Assembly (NCBI RefSeq): GCF_022201045.2
Contig: NC_068564.1
Span: forward strand, 24,953,001 to 25,017,000
Origin: Citrus sinensis
Lineage: Eukaryota; Streptophyta; Magnoliopsida; Sapindales; Rutaceae
Direction of reading: 5' to 3'
Length of the DNA: 64,000 bases
Position numbers and translations under genes: made by a program. Of the stretch, positions 25,971-37,163 are shown piece after piece (the stretch's first letter is position 1; each line of letters begins with the position of its first letter). The notes under the pieces were generated by a model. The model searched no databases. It was not told where the DNA came from and worked only from the letters and a program-made list of their open reading frames with translations.

Positions 25971-27189
25971 GCAAATGAGTGCAATCATAATCTAAAAGAG
26001 AGTTGCTTTTTTTCTCATTTGAGTACTTCACTTGTGTGGTCAAGCGGGTGTTCGCAAGAAAAAGGACCCACGAGTTAGCCTGACTAGAGACATGAAAAGA
26101 TGGGCTGAAAGGTATTAGCTAAGCAAATTGATCACTTGGATTGGACATTAACTCCCTTGGTCTAAAAAATCGAAATCACATTGCTTTTTGATTAGGAAAC
26201 CAAAACATAACAATTAAAAGAGGAATCTAGGACTAATTCACAATTGCTTAACGATGGAGAATTAAATCTTTGGAATCACAAAGATTATAAAGACACACTA
26301 AAAAGTCATCTTCATTATCTTTTGCTATAAATTACATTATTATTATTATCATTATTTTCATCCTTTCTTTTTTTATCCATCTTGTCCTTGCATAATATTT
26401 TATTACTCTTTTATTTATTTATTTATTTATTTTTCCTTCAACTTTAATTAGATTAATGTTTATCCTCTCCTATAGCTGCTACATGGTAGACCATAATCAA
26501 AATGTTTTAGTGCCTCAAGACACAAAGTTTAACATATCACTAAGACCTCCAATCTCAGCCCTAAAAAGTGAGCCGACAAACTCATTTTATTGGAACAGTC
26601 ATGTGGTTTGTGGCCATGCCCCAACTCGCCCATTTGCTTATTGCTTCTTTAATTTGCTGTTGTATCCCAATGCCCCTAAATTTTTAATAAATTTTGGGCA
26701 AAGAACCGATCATGATTTTGTTAATTCCCTTTTTAGGTTTTTACCTATTTGGGAAGTATTCCTTATAGGGTCTTCATATTGCAGGCCATGAAGTCATTCA
26801 AAACAAGTGCTGGCACACTTGACACTACAACATTTTTGGTTTATAATATATTAAAATTTGATCATTTTGCTCCACTCTACACAAATTTGACAAACATGCA
26901 TGATTATAATCTAAGCCTCACTAACTAGTCAGAAATATTTATTGCAGTAATGATATTGTAAAAAGTTAGATGGGGATATATGTTTGATCTTTGTCACCAA
27001 TTTCCTATAAGCTGATGAGTCCAGCTAGATTGGGCATGGTCAGTTTATTAGATTCTCTGTGTCATCCTTGCTTTTTAATTTAAAAAGAGAGATTTGATTT
27101 CAGCTTTTCCATTACCCTTTTTTTTTTGCCTTTCTAATGCATGGCATCAAGTCACAACTCCTAGTAGTCAACTAATTTTTAGCCTGTAG

Positions 27190-27665
27190 TTTAGAACTGT
27201 TTGCAAAATTAATTTAATCAAATTAATTTTTGTTCAAAGTTTAAGTAGTAATGTATAGGAGTCTATATGCCTAACTTATAGTAAAAAGATAATTCACGAG
27301 TTCAGGACTGTTTGATAGTCTCTTTATTGAGCAAATATTAATTAATTTCTTGTTCAAATAGTAACATTCAAGAGTTTACGTCTCTAACTTATAGTTAAAA
27401 GATAACTCATGAATTTAGGATTGTTTGCAATATTAATTTAATCAAAATAATTTATTGTTCAAAGTTTAAGTAGTAACACATGTGTCTAATCTTGTTCAAA
27501 TAGTAACATTTAAGAGTTTATGTTTCTAACTTATAGTTAAAAGGTAACTCATGAATTTAGGATTGTTTGCAATATTAATTTAATCAAATTAATTTCTTGT
27601 TCAAAGTTTTTAAGTAGTAACATATGTGTCTAACTTATAATTAAAAGGTATCCCATGAATTTAGG
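27190..27665 (+). repeat. Degenerate tandem array, about four units
   Basis: Four diverged units of roughly 105-140 bp start near 27198, 27306, 27419 and 27561. Each contains GGATTGTTTGCAATATTAAT or a variant, GTTCAAAGTTTAAGTAGTAA or GTTCAAATAGTAACATT, CTAACTTATAGTTAAAAG and ACTCATGAATTTAGG. The third and fourth units are most alike, which suggests the array grew toward its right end. No coding potential. Confidence 0.8.
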
Positions 27666-30359
27666 ACTTCTTTATCCCAAACTTATATATTTAACTCAAA
27701 TTTTTTTCTTAGTCAGGATGAGATTATTTACTTAACAACCAACACAACAATTTGAGAGTTAGATCTTTTTGCAACCCAATAACCAGAATGCACATACACA
27801 ACAATGATTCTAGATTGTTCTACCATAGTAAGCATTGACGACTGAGGCATCAACAGTTTTGTTTGCTTAATTTTTGGGCCACTTTACCGACAAGAAATCC
27901 GTGCACAGTCAGTGGATAACATGTAACAGAGCAGAGAGCTCCCCCATGATCACTATTGCAAGCAATGAGTTGATCAGCAAGCAACAAATTAAAGGTGAAA
28001 CACAAACTCACCAATTCCTCATTTGGGTAAAATCACTTTCAATAAAGCTAAAGCAACATTAACATTACATTACACACAGGCACGTCAAAAAGTATGAGGC
28101 TAACATATCCACATCACACAAAACATTCACTGATTCACCGAACCCATGAGAGTTCATGATATTTGATTGAAAACTGTGTCAGAGAAAAGAATATAATGAA
28201 ACATACATGTGTATGTGTAGCTTAATTTATTAATTCTGGGGTAGTGGGCGATCAATTTCGATAGTGATTTTCACTTTACTGAAGTTATAGGGGTTTCTAG
28301 CTAGCTAGGGTTACTAGGGTTACATATATACGGTGCTTGGTGCATGGATTGGCATCATATCTTATCCATAAAGTTAAATTACAGTTTGTTATTTTTGTGC
28401 TTTTTGGTGAGAATATATATTGCAAGGACATGTCCGGAATGTGTTGTACGTGCCAAAGTACCAAGCATTATCCAGTGTGTGTTGCGGCAATGCATTGTCA
28501 CTTCATTTTAATCTTTCTAACATATTATGATGGTGATGATGAAGAAGATATCGATAACGGTGATAATGGTGTTTGTGTCGGCAAGCCAAAAAAAAAATAG
28601 CTTGCAATATTAATTGGAAGATTGATGTGTCTATTTATTTTTTCCTAAATTTAGAGGAGCGATAATTATTCGTATAATGAAAAAAGCAATGAAAAATTAG
28701 CTAGATCAATGGATAATATTCTATCTTTTAGAGAATCTCAAAACTTTTTAAATGATGTTATTAGCAAACAGGAACGACCATAAACTAGCTATAAGTGATA
28801 AGACAATACTAGCTAGGGTTATCTTTAAACTTAGTGGTATATGATAGCCCCCCCAAAAGAAAAAAAAAAAAGTTTATGAACTTTATAGATTTTATCAATA
28901 ATTGGACATTTAGAAGAATGCGTTAGGTTGAATAATAAAGGTAAACGTGAATCAAGCTTCTAAAATACCAATTTAGACTGCCGATTTATATACATATACG
29001 CAAGGCAACGTCGTTTCTCCGATGGTAATATATACAAGTCCAAATCTTGTTAAAATAGAACATTTGTATCGAAAAACATTATGTGTACATATTAGATTTA
29101 TCCTATATAATCTCATAATAATTAGTTTCAAAAGAGAGAAAAAGAAGGCCGCACGCAAGTGACTCAAAAAAAAGAAAGGCATGGCCCGCCATTAATGCAA
29201 AAGGCTCACAATGTCAAACGGGATACTCAATTTATAAGTAGCCGAGGGGGGATAGGATTTGAGACAGAAAGATTTATAAAGAATTTGCAGTGAAACTTCT
29301 TGGAGGCTTCAACAAATGCCACATTTTCTTTACTTTGGCAACATGTTTCAAACGTTTCATGATTTTGCTACATGATATCTTTTTTCATCGCCTGAACAAA
29401 CGAAGATAAATTTAAAGATAAATAACATATGTTCCATGTACAATTAATGATAGGTCACTACTCACTAGCAATCTATTATAGGGCATATTTGCATGCAGCT
29501 GTTGTCTTCTTCACTCCTTGAGCCCCATCATTGCATAGACTTGGAAGCTGAGCTTTGGTCTAGTCTTAATTAATTTTTAATTCTTTCTGGGGGGTGATAT
29601 TTGAAAAGATGAGATAGAAAATGAAAACACAAGCTCCAATAAGCGCTTTTGAAGTGTCAAAGGAAAAAAGCAGCTTTCACCCTTGACCATATATATATAT
29701 ATACACTCTATATATACTAAAGATCACTTTGCATGTGATTTACAGACAATTAACGTACTTAATTTATTTGATCATTGATTGTAAGTAATGGGAAAAAATA
29801 TATATATATTGTTACGTAGCAGCAGGATCCTGCCTTAACGATGCAGTGATGATACATCCCTTTATTGATCTGATAAAAATGTCTTCAATTAATTTGCATT
29901 ATCTTCCCATATTAACCCATTTGAAAAATTTGAGATTTGGGACCACATTATTATCTTGATTTTGTTGTTTAATTTTCACTTAATTAAGGTGTTTTTAATT
30001 AATGGTGATTTACTATGTGCTGTGGGCTGTAATTAGGGCATAAACTGTCAGCTTTCCCTCGTGCTACAAGATCTTGTTTCTGAACAAATTTGGTACCCTA
30101 CACACTGCACGTTGCGATACTATGATTGATCAAATCCAAACCACTGTGAACACTTAACATATGGACCTTAATTTAATTAAGTTTTTAATTAAATAAGCGT
30201 GTAGCAACTTGTAATTCACGTGCCTGTGCTTATGTAATTATACGACTTAGGTTGATAATTGTATGCATGAAAGGGTTCTTAATGAACCTACACACATCAT
30301 TTTGCTCTTAACTGTCTAATTAATTAAGAAATTCTAAACCCAGCACTGTAGGTAATTAT
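27666..30359. other. Gene-free AT-rich region
   Basis: No supported gene or RNA. Contains AT dinucleotide runs near 29690-29715 and 29798-29810 and scattered short open frames with no domain. A single CACGTG occurs at 30217-30222. Confidence 0.5.
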
Positions 30360-31157
30360 TTAATTTAAGGGAAATTATCATTGCACTACCTTTATTTTAC
30401 ATTATGTTCATCCAACCACTACAAAATTTTAACATGTACTTTGCACCATCTTTTTTTTCACATTTGTATCAACTAGCCACTTTTGCATTAACACTATCAA
30501 ATAATTTTAAGAAAATAACAATTTTACCCCAAATAAATTAAAAGACTATTTTATCTTATAAAAACTTTTAAAATTAAAAATTATAATCATAAAAATATCC
30601 ATAAATTTAATAAAAAATAAATCCCAAATAGAGGTGATCAACTGATTTTTACAAAATTTTAATAATTATTTTTATTAAAAATTTTAATATAATAATTGAA
30701 TTTATTTATTAAAAAATTATAATTTGTAAAATTTTATTAAAATAACTGAATTTATTTCTTAAAAGAATAAATCCTAAAATTTTAATAATTTAGGGGATTT
30801 TTATTAAATCCCAAAAATTTGCAATTATTTTTATAATTATAATTTTATATTAAAATAATTTTTATTAAAAATAAAAATTCTAATTTTGGGATTTATTTTT
30901 ATTAAATTGAGGGATATTTTTATCATTATAATTTTTTTATTGTTTAAAGTTTTTATAAAATAAAATGGTTTTTTAATTTTATTTGGGGGTAAAATTGTCA
31001 TTTTATTAAAATTATTTAATAGTGTTAATGCAAAAGTGGCTAGTTGATACAAATGTGAAAAAAAAAGGTGGTGCAAAGTACATGTTAAAATTTTGTAGTG
31101 GTTGGATGAATATAAGGCAAAATAAAGGTGGTATAATGATAATTTCCCTTAATTTAA
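30360..31157. mobile_element. MULE-type foldback element with 9-bp target duplication
   Basis: The element proper is 30369-31148 (780 bp), flanked on both sides by the 9-bp direct repeat TTAATTTAA (30360-30368 and 31149-31157). It opens GGGAAATTATCATTGCACTA and closes with the inverted counterpart. The arms run inward for well over 150 bp each (to about 30530 and from 30985), and the centre is still loosely palindromic, so nearly the whole element is one inverted repeat. There is no transposase. A 9-bp duplication with very long inverted repeats is the hallmark of Mutator-like foldback MITEs. Transcription through it would give a long hairpin and possibly siRNAs. Confidence 0.85.
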
Positions 31158-33590
31158 TTAGACTGAAGTTTAATATCTCAGCAAGCATTTAAAACTTTGA
31201 ATGTACATGTGCGATTACTTCAAAATTAAATGAATGCTCGGTGCAACTAAATACTTCAAAACAGATAGGAATTAGTTTTAAAACATTCTCAAATATTCTC
31301 TTATGTGACAAATACCAAGTATTATTATTTCTAAGAGAAATTGACTACATAAGATATTTGAACTTATTTATTACCCGAAAATGTAATTGATCAATCACTT
31401 ACTAGTTTTCTATTTATTTATTTATTTTTATTATATAATATTCAATAGAAATTGGATCTAGTGTTGCGTATAGGGTTCGTAGAATTCCCTGAATATTGAT
31501 CGAGATTCGGGATCCCAACTCGTTCGAGAGAGGATTTAGTACAAAATTTTGTCTAGATTTGCTATTCGGGTCATAATTTGAGACTCAATTTTTTTTTGAT
31601 TCATTGTTCAAGATGGAATTCGTGACGTTTGAAAATCTCAATTAGGATCCCAAATAGCTTGACATCTAGGTTTCTAGGACAAATCAATTTGATGAATCAC
31701 ATAGATCTAAAATGTCGGTCATATGTGCCTGACAAGTCATTTTGATAAATAATATATATATGACATGTCGATTATAGGAGTATAACATATGTTTACGACA
31801 GAATCTATAATGTATGACAAAAAACTCATGTCATCTAGGACAATTCAGGATCCAAATCAGAATTCGAGATTCGATCGAGTTGGAATCGAGACATATTTTT
31901 TGCCTGATTTACTATTCCAGACAGCTAAGGGTGGGCATGATTTGGTTCGGATCGAGATTGAGTAGAACCGATTAAAATCGGTTATTTTATAATAAAAAAA
32001 AGAACCAAATAAGAACTGAATACAATAAAGAACCGAATATAAATCGATCCATTCGGTTCAGTTCTGTTTTTTCGATTATGGGCCTATCGGGCCTGTTTTG
32101 AATTTCAAATTTTTAGTCCATTAGGCCTTATTAATGAAATAATTTTTCTCAGCAATCAGTTCATTATAGTTTCATTGCAAATACTAATAATAAAAATAAA
32201 GAATTCAAAGCACATTTATCAATACTGTCTTACTAACTAGTACTAACAAAATATGAAATATTGAGATTTAAGAATACAAATTTAGATTCCAATGCTCCAT
32301 CTAAATAAACATAAATTTGTAAAGAAAAATAAAAATAGCAATAGTTGCACCACAAAATAAAAATAACAATTGTGTGTGAATATGTATATTGTAATCATTT
32401 TGCATAACCAATTAACATATATTTAACACATTTCATGTTTTGGTAAAATTACAAAAACATCCTAATTCTTCGGTTCAGCTGAGAGAACCGAATCTAAACT
32501 GGCATTTCAATTTTTTCTTATAAATTGGATATTTAGATATTTATAAAAATTAAAACTTATCCGAACCCGAACGAAGCCACCAGTTTAGTTCGGTTTGGTT
32601 TTTCCTAAGTCTCAATTTTTTTTTGCCTAGTGCTACGAACAACATTCAGGATATTTTGTCCCAATCATTCTAGACAGAATCACGATAGGTAAATCTTGGC
32701 CATCTTGTCCCATTACCACACCATTAGTACAAACTTGATCAGGTACATCCAACTTGTTACATAGTAAAAATTTATTAAATCAAATAAAAATTTGACTCTG
32801 GTACCTTGGATGAAGAATTGGTGCCGTTAAATATTAGAAAATGTAGAATTATCAAGCATTAAACCTTTGATCAATTATTGATGGCTCGTATTTTTGAAGG
32901 ATGTACATGTATTGTTGAATATTAATTTCTTAATGCCAATAAAAAAATAAAAAAGGTCATTGAAAAAGTTCTCAAAAATAAAAAATTTCCACTGATTATT
33001 TAAAAACAATAAAAATAAGCATCCATTGACCAAATTATTGATCAATTAATCCAACAGGTAAGGAAGAACAGTAAGAAAGCTGGAATAATGGGGGACAGGA
33101 TAGAAGGGCAAGGATTTGAGGTTCTTAATTTTTTTTTATTTTTTTTTATTTTACATTCACGTCTTTCGATTTCTTTTATTCTATTTTCCTACACCATATA
33201 TCTCGAGATGTTAAAACTTTTTAAAGAAAACCTTTTAACAAAAAATATATATATAAAAAAAATAAAATAGAAGTATCTTGCCAAATAAAAAGTCAACGGT
33301 CAAAGATATGCATTACTGTCTCCGTCTCCCACACACACCCCACATTCTCACCGCAACTTACTACATCAAGCACTAAGCGCGCCCCAGTTGGGTGCGGTCC
33401 TACCCGCCTCGGTGCACCCGCCCTCCCTCAATCCCTCCTCCCACCAAGCATATGGGCCCCACCGAATTCTCCTTCTTTTTAATCATATTTTATTTTATCT
33501 TTTTTAAAAAAAAAATCAAAAGCCTAATTAATTTTGTTGTAGCGGTTCTAGCCATCGGATCATATTACCGGTCGTGTGAGTTGACCGGTC
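31158..33590. other. Gene-free region with nested transposon-like debris
   Basis: No supported gene. Between 31450 and 32700 GAGATTCG/GGATCC-type words look like a degraded element, and within them a second block (31930-32604) is flanked by CTAAG on both sides. The part 33390-33480 is unusually C-rich and lies next to the G-box island at 33600. Confidence 0.4.
31930..32604. mobile_element. Possible nested element of the GGTGGGCAT/GGTTCGG type
   Basis: Starts GGTGGGCATGATTTGGTTCG, a head seen often in plant genomes, and is rich in GAACCGAA/TTCGGTTC words. It is flanked by the 5-base repeat CTAAG (31925-31929 and 32605-32609). The right end does not mirror the left, so this may be truncated or the flanking repeat fortuitous. 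Confidence 0.3.
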
Positions 33591-33820
33591 AATGTGAGGC
33601 ACGTGACGGTATTGACTTGGAAGACAAGTGGCGACATGGGCAGGGCTGGTACACGTGGCGAAACTGGAGACATCCTTGGTGGATGACGTGGCACTGATGT
33701 CAACTTGATTGGGCTGCCTTTTTCACCCAGCAACTTCTCTTCAATTCTGGGGGATAGGACTCATCAGGACATGGTGGAGCTGTTCAAACTTTCGGTGATT
33801 TTGTTGTGACGTGGCATCTT
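33591..33820. promoter_or_regulatory. G-box/ACGT cluster without an adjacent gene
   Basis: Two perfect CACGTG G-boxes (33600-33605, 33652-33657) and two GACGTGG sites (33685-33691, 33808-33814) lie within 215 bases of raised GC content. The nearest start codon in either direction is the GH3 gene 3.4 kb downstream. A distal bZIP/bHLH-bound element or the promoter of an unannotated transcript is possible. Confidence 0.45.
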
Positions 33821-34449
33821 CTCGCTTCTTTTGATCGTCGACTCAATTAGTTATTGAGTAATTAACATGGATCATAAGTTCAATTTAGTGAGATTAACCC
33901 CTTCTAATTACGACATGGGTATTGACATTTGGGCATTGAGTGTGTTGTTGCCATACATTTTTCTTTCTTTTTTTTTTAATTTTGTGCTTTGACAGTTTGA
34001 CCTCAAACAAGCAAAAGTTTTAGGATATACGTTAGGCACCAAAATGCATACGCATGTAGTTTTTTGATTCGTTAATATATGCTGCAACATCGTTATCATT
34101 GCCATTTCTTGAAAAGCAAGTGAAACTATCATACAGCTACCCAAAAAATAAATAAATAAATAAAAAGTCAATCGAGGTTTTGTTTCAAAAGGTGCATGCG
34201 TTAGTGAAATTTTGGATTGTAAGAGAAAACCCATTTCAATTTTGTTACTATTTTGCATTAAGTTTGTTACAAAATGAATAAATTTAAGTTTTTAACTATT
34301 TAAAATAAATTTTTTTAGGGAAGAGAATGAGGTTGTAGATGCTCTTACTAATTTAGGTGCTACGTCTTCCTGTACTTACTTGTTAGGATTCTCATTCTAT
34401 ACTTTTTTTTTTCAAAAAATTATCTAGGAGAGGATTATTTTTGACAGGG

Positions 34450-34975
34450 GTGACAATATGGATTAGAATTTGTTTATTCAATTCGATTGGATGAGAATTA
34501 AATGGATTTGAGTTTTAAAAAAAAGAAGATTTGTTTAATAAATGAGTGAATTTTATTCGATTTGTTAATTAAAAGAATCAAATTTGGGTCTGATGACATT
34601 GATTCGTTTATTCTTTAGGATTCATTTAATAAATGGGTCATGAACGAATTGAATATGATCCATTCGTTTAAATTTCATTTATTATTCGTTTAATTAAATT
34701 ACTTATTTATCATGAAATATGTATAAAAAAAAATTATAAAATTTGAAAGCTAATATAGTGATTACAAATGATAATAAGAAAAGAATATATAAATTAAAAT
34801 TCATTTACTATTCATTATAGGATAAATGAATAGTGAACCAATCCCGATTCGATTCAATTCGTTTAATAAACGATTCGATTTCAAATCAGTAGAATTTTGA
34901 CCCAATTATTTTATGATTTGATATGAATTTGATTCGTTTATTTATTTTCCCACATCCATTTCGTCCTGCCACCTT
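34450..34975. mobile_element. Possible degenerate hAT-like MITE
   Basis: AGGGGTGACAATATGGATT on the left and an inverted AGGTGGCAGGACGAAATGGAT on the right bracket a stretch full of TTCGTTTA and GATTCGATT words. The terminal similarity (AGGKGRCA) is short and no target duplication is evident, so the boundaries are approximate. Confidence 0.3.
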
Positions 34976-37163
34976 TATCAGCTTGTGTTACTTTCAATTT
35001 TTATTTCTATATAACTCTCCGTCGCTTTGTCAAGATTCATTAAAAGAATAAAATTAAAAAAAAAAATACATTTGACGAACTTATGTTATTCATCAAATGC
35101 GTTGTATTTGTGCCATATATTATTGTCAAACTTTGTGTCTAAGATTGATAAGGGAATTACAAGAGAGAAATGAAATTAAAAGAAAAAGTAGAATATAGGC
35201 AATGACTCTCAAAACTACACACACTCGACACTTAATTTGACCAACTTTGGAAGCAAAAACATATGATGTCTAAGTTTAACCAACTTCGTAAGGCATTTGA
35301 GCCAAAGCCTTTCACAAAAGTGCTGATAATTTGGCCATACACAAATAAAAGAAAGTCATTGATGCTCATGTCCACATGCAATCCACTCACTAGCCAGCCC
35401 CGTGTAGTAGTACTTTCATTACATTTCTTCGTCATATGGCTTTCCACGAGGTTTCTTTTTCCCAAATATAGTTTCTCAATACGCAACAATCTTCCACTAC
35501 TAAAAATTATTGCAAATTTAGTTATGGGTCTATTTCTCTCCATCCATTGCAGCCTCGGTTAGGTTAACCATTTTGCTTTTATTCAACCTTCACGATCCGT
35601 TCACATCTAACCGAAAAGAGAATCAAATCTGTTCCCTACATAATTTTACACTCCTTCGCCGACCTTTGCTCGTTTAATTAATTTTTGTGTATGAACACAT
35701 TCCATTTATTTGTTACAGATCGAACACTTATTAGTTAACGATCGAGGCATGTTTAAACATATGATATCAATCAATTCAATTTAATTGAAATGCGAAGTGC
35801 AATCAAAACGTTAATTGTTCACGTTATATGATAAACGATGATCTTACATAGCGTTGTCTGATTAATTCATGTAGCGTTGTCTTATAAATTCATAGTAATA
35901 ATATTATTTACATCGTTATTGAATTGCGTCGTGTGTCGAGTTGTTCCCCATTTGACGTGCGTAATCACCGACCGGCGGCAATTGATCGCGGGATCATTTT
36001 TTAATCTATTCATTCACAAAGCGCAGTCAAGTTGATACACGGCAGGCAAAGGGAGCACAAATAGATCCGAGAAGTCGCGAGTTCAAAAATAGTACACAAA
36101 AATAACTACGTGAAGGCACCAAACTCCCGTAAGTACACGTGTCAGAGTACCAAGTTTGGCAGCCAGCTGGCTGGTCCCACTTGGATACTTCAACAAGAAA
36201 ACTCCGGCTCCCCCCAATTATTATTTACCGTACACCCACTCATTTCTATCGATGCCATCCTCCCGCAAAGTTTATCGTGATATATTGACTTCATATTCCG
36301 CGATATATTAAACGTAAAGCCGTTTTTTTGTGAAACGCCCGCAGTACAAGTACCCATGTAACCGGTGAAATTACTGCGGGTCTACCGCAGACTGCCGGTC
36401 AACCCCGCGACATTTTCACCGGATATGACATTTTTTAACACCACCCAGCCCCAGTCGGGTGTGAGGTGGGGATTATTAAGAAAATTCCCAAGTTTCCCTT
36501 GTACAACAAACAAAGCACACAATGGGAATTTTTTATTGGGTTAAAAACTTGGGAGAAAGAAAGTCAAAAAAATAACTAGTTTAATATATTTGAATATTTA
36601 AAACTTAGTATTTGCTGCTCACGATCATAATGCACTATCTTTATTTTGTTTTATTTTATTTCTTTATTTTTTAAAAAAAAAATTTAGTGAATTAACAAAA
36701 TTGAACAAAAGTGCATTGCAAAACTAATTATTGCTTGATGGTAAAGTCATTCAAGGGGGGAATTTGCATGACTAAACTTTTTTCATTAACATGGTATTTG
36801 ACCATTAAGGCATGAAATTTTCATGTTCACGGGGTGTAATAGAGGCATGTTCAGAAAAGGAAAAATTAGATGATATTTACATTTATGTCCTCAAAATTGC
36901 ATTCTTTGTTTACTATCTAATCCCTATAATGAAAGCATAGCCAGCTTCAATTGAATTCTCCCTCTATATATACCCACTTCTCTCTTCATTTTTCCGTCAC
37001 ACCAAAACCAATTCAACACAAGCCTCTCTCTTTAGTCTCATTTATCTCTCTCTCTCTCTCTCTCTCTCACAGACACACATACACACAAAAGAACACTCAA
37101 AATAAAACTCTTTGAAGTTTATTAATTTTATCTCTTTCATACAAAACTGCCAAAGCCACCATC
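34976..37163 (+). promoter_or_regulatory. Upstream and promoter region of the GH3 gene
   Basis: TATATATA at 36965-36972 is a likely TATA box, giving a 5' leader of about 165 bases that contains a TC microsatellite (37046-37068). A G-box CACGTG is at 36136-36141. TGTC-core sequences usable as degenerate auxin response elements occur on the minus strand at 36407-36412 (TGTCGC) and on the plus strand near 36887, but no perfect TGTCTC was found in the last kilobase. The GC-rich stretch 36350-36430 contains two nested inverted repeats. Overlapping antisense frames at 35232-35562 are not supported as genes. Confidence 0.55.
37046..37068 (+). repeat. TC microsatellite in the GH3 5' leader
   Basis: An uninterrupted TC run about 100 bases before the GH3 start codon, in a CT-rich leader. 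Y-patch-like pyrimidine runs downstream of the TATA box are common in plant promoters. Confidence 0.9.

Larger units (their letters stand above)
23888..27189. other. Gene-free region after the WD40 gene
   Basis: Begins with the probable 3' UTR of the WD40 gene (to about 24390, where AAATAAA occurs). A 110-codon minus-strand frame at 24520-24852 and a 111-codon frame at 26456-26791 have no recognisable domain. The stretch includes a 30-G homopolymer (25284-25313) and a solitary CACTA-like terminus (25957-25970). Confidence 0.5.

Noticed and set aside
27190..27665. CRISPR-like array
   Set aside because: Units are long, diverged and directly adjoining, without uniform spacers, in a plant nuclear context. 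It is an ordinary tandem repeat.
35232..35562. Opposed frames of 99 and 103 codons
   Set aside because: Both strands are open over the same stretch and neither translation looks like a known family. A nearby CACTACTAAAAA (35495) suggested a CACTA end but has no partner.
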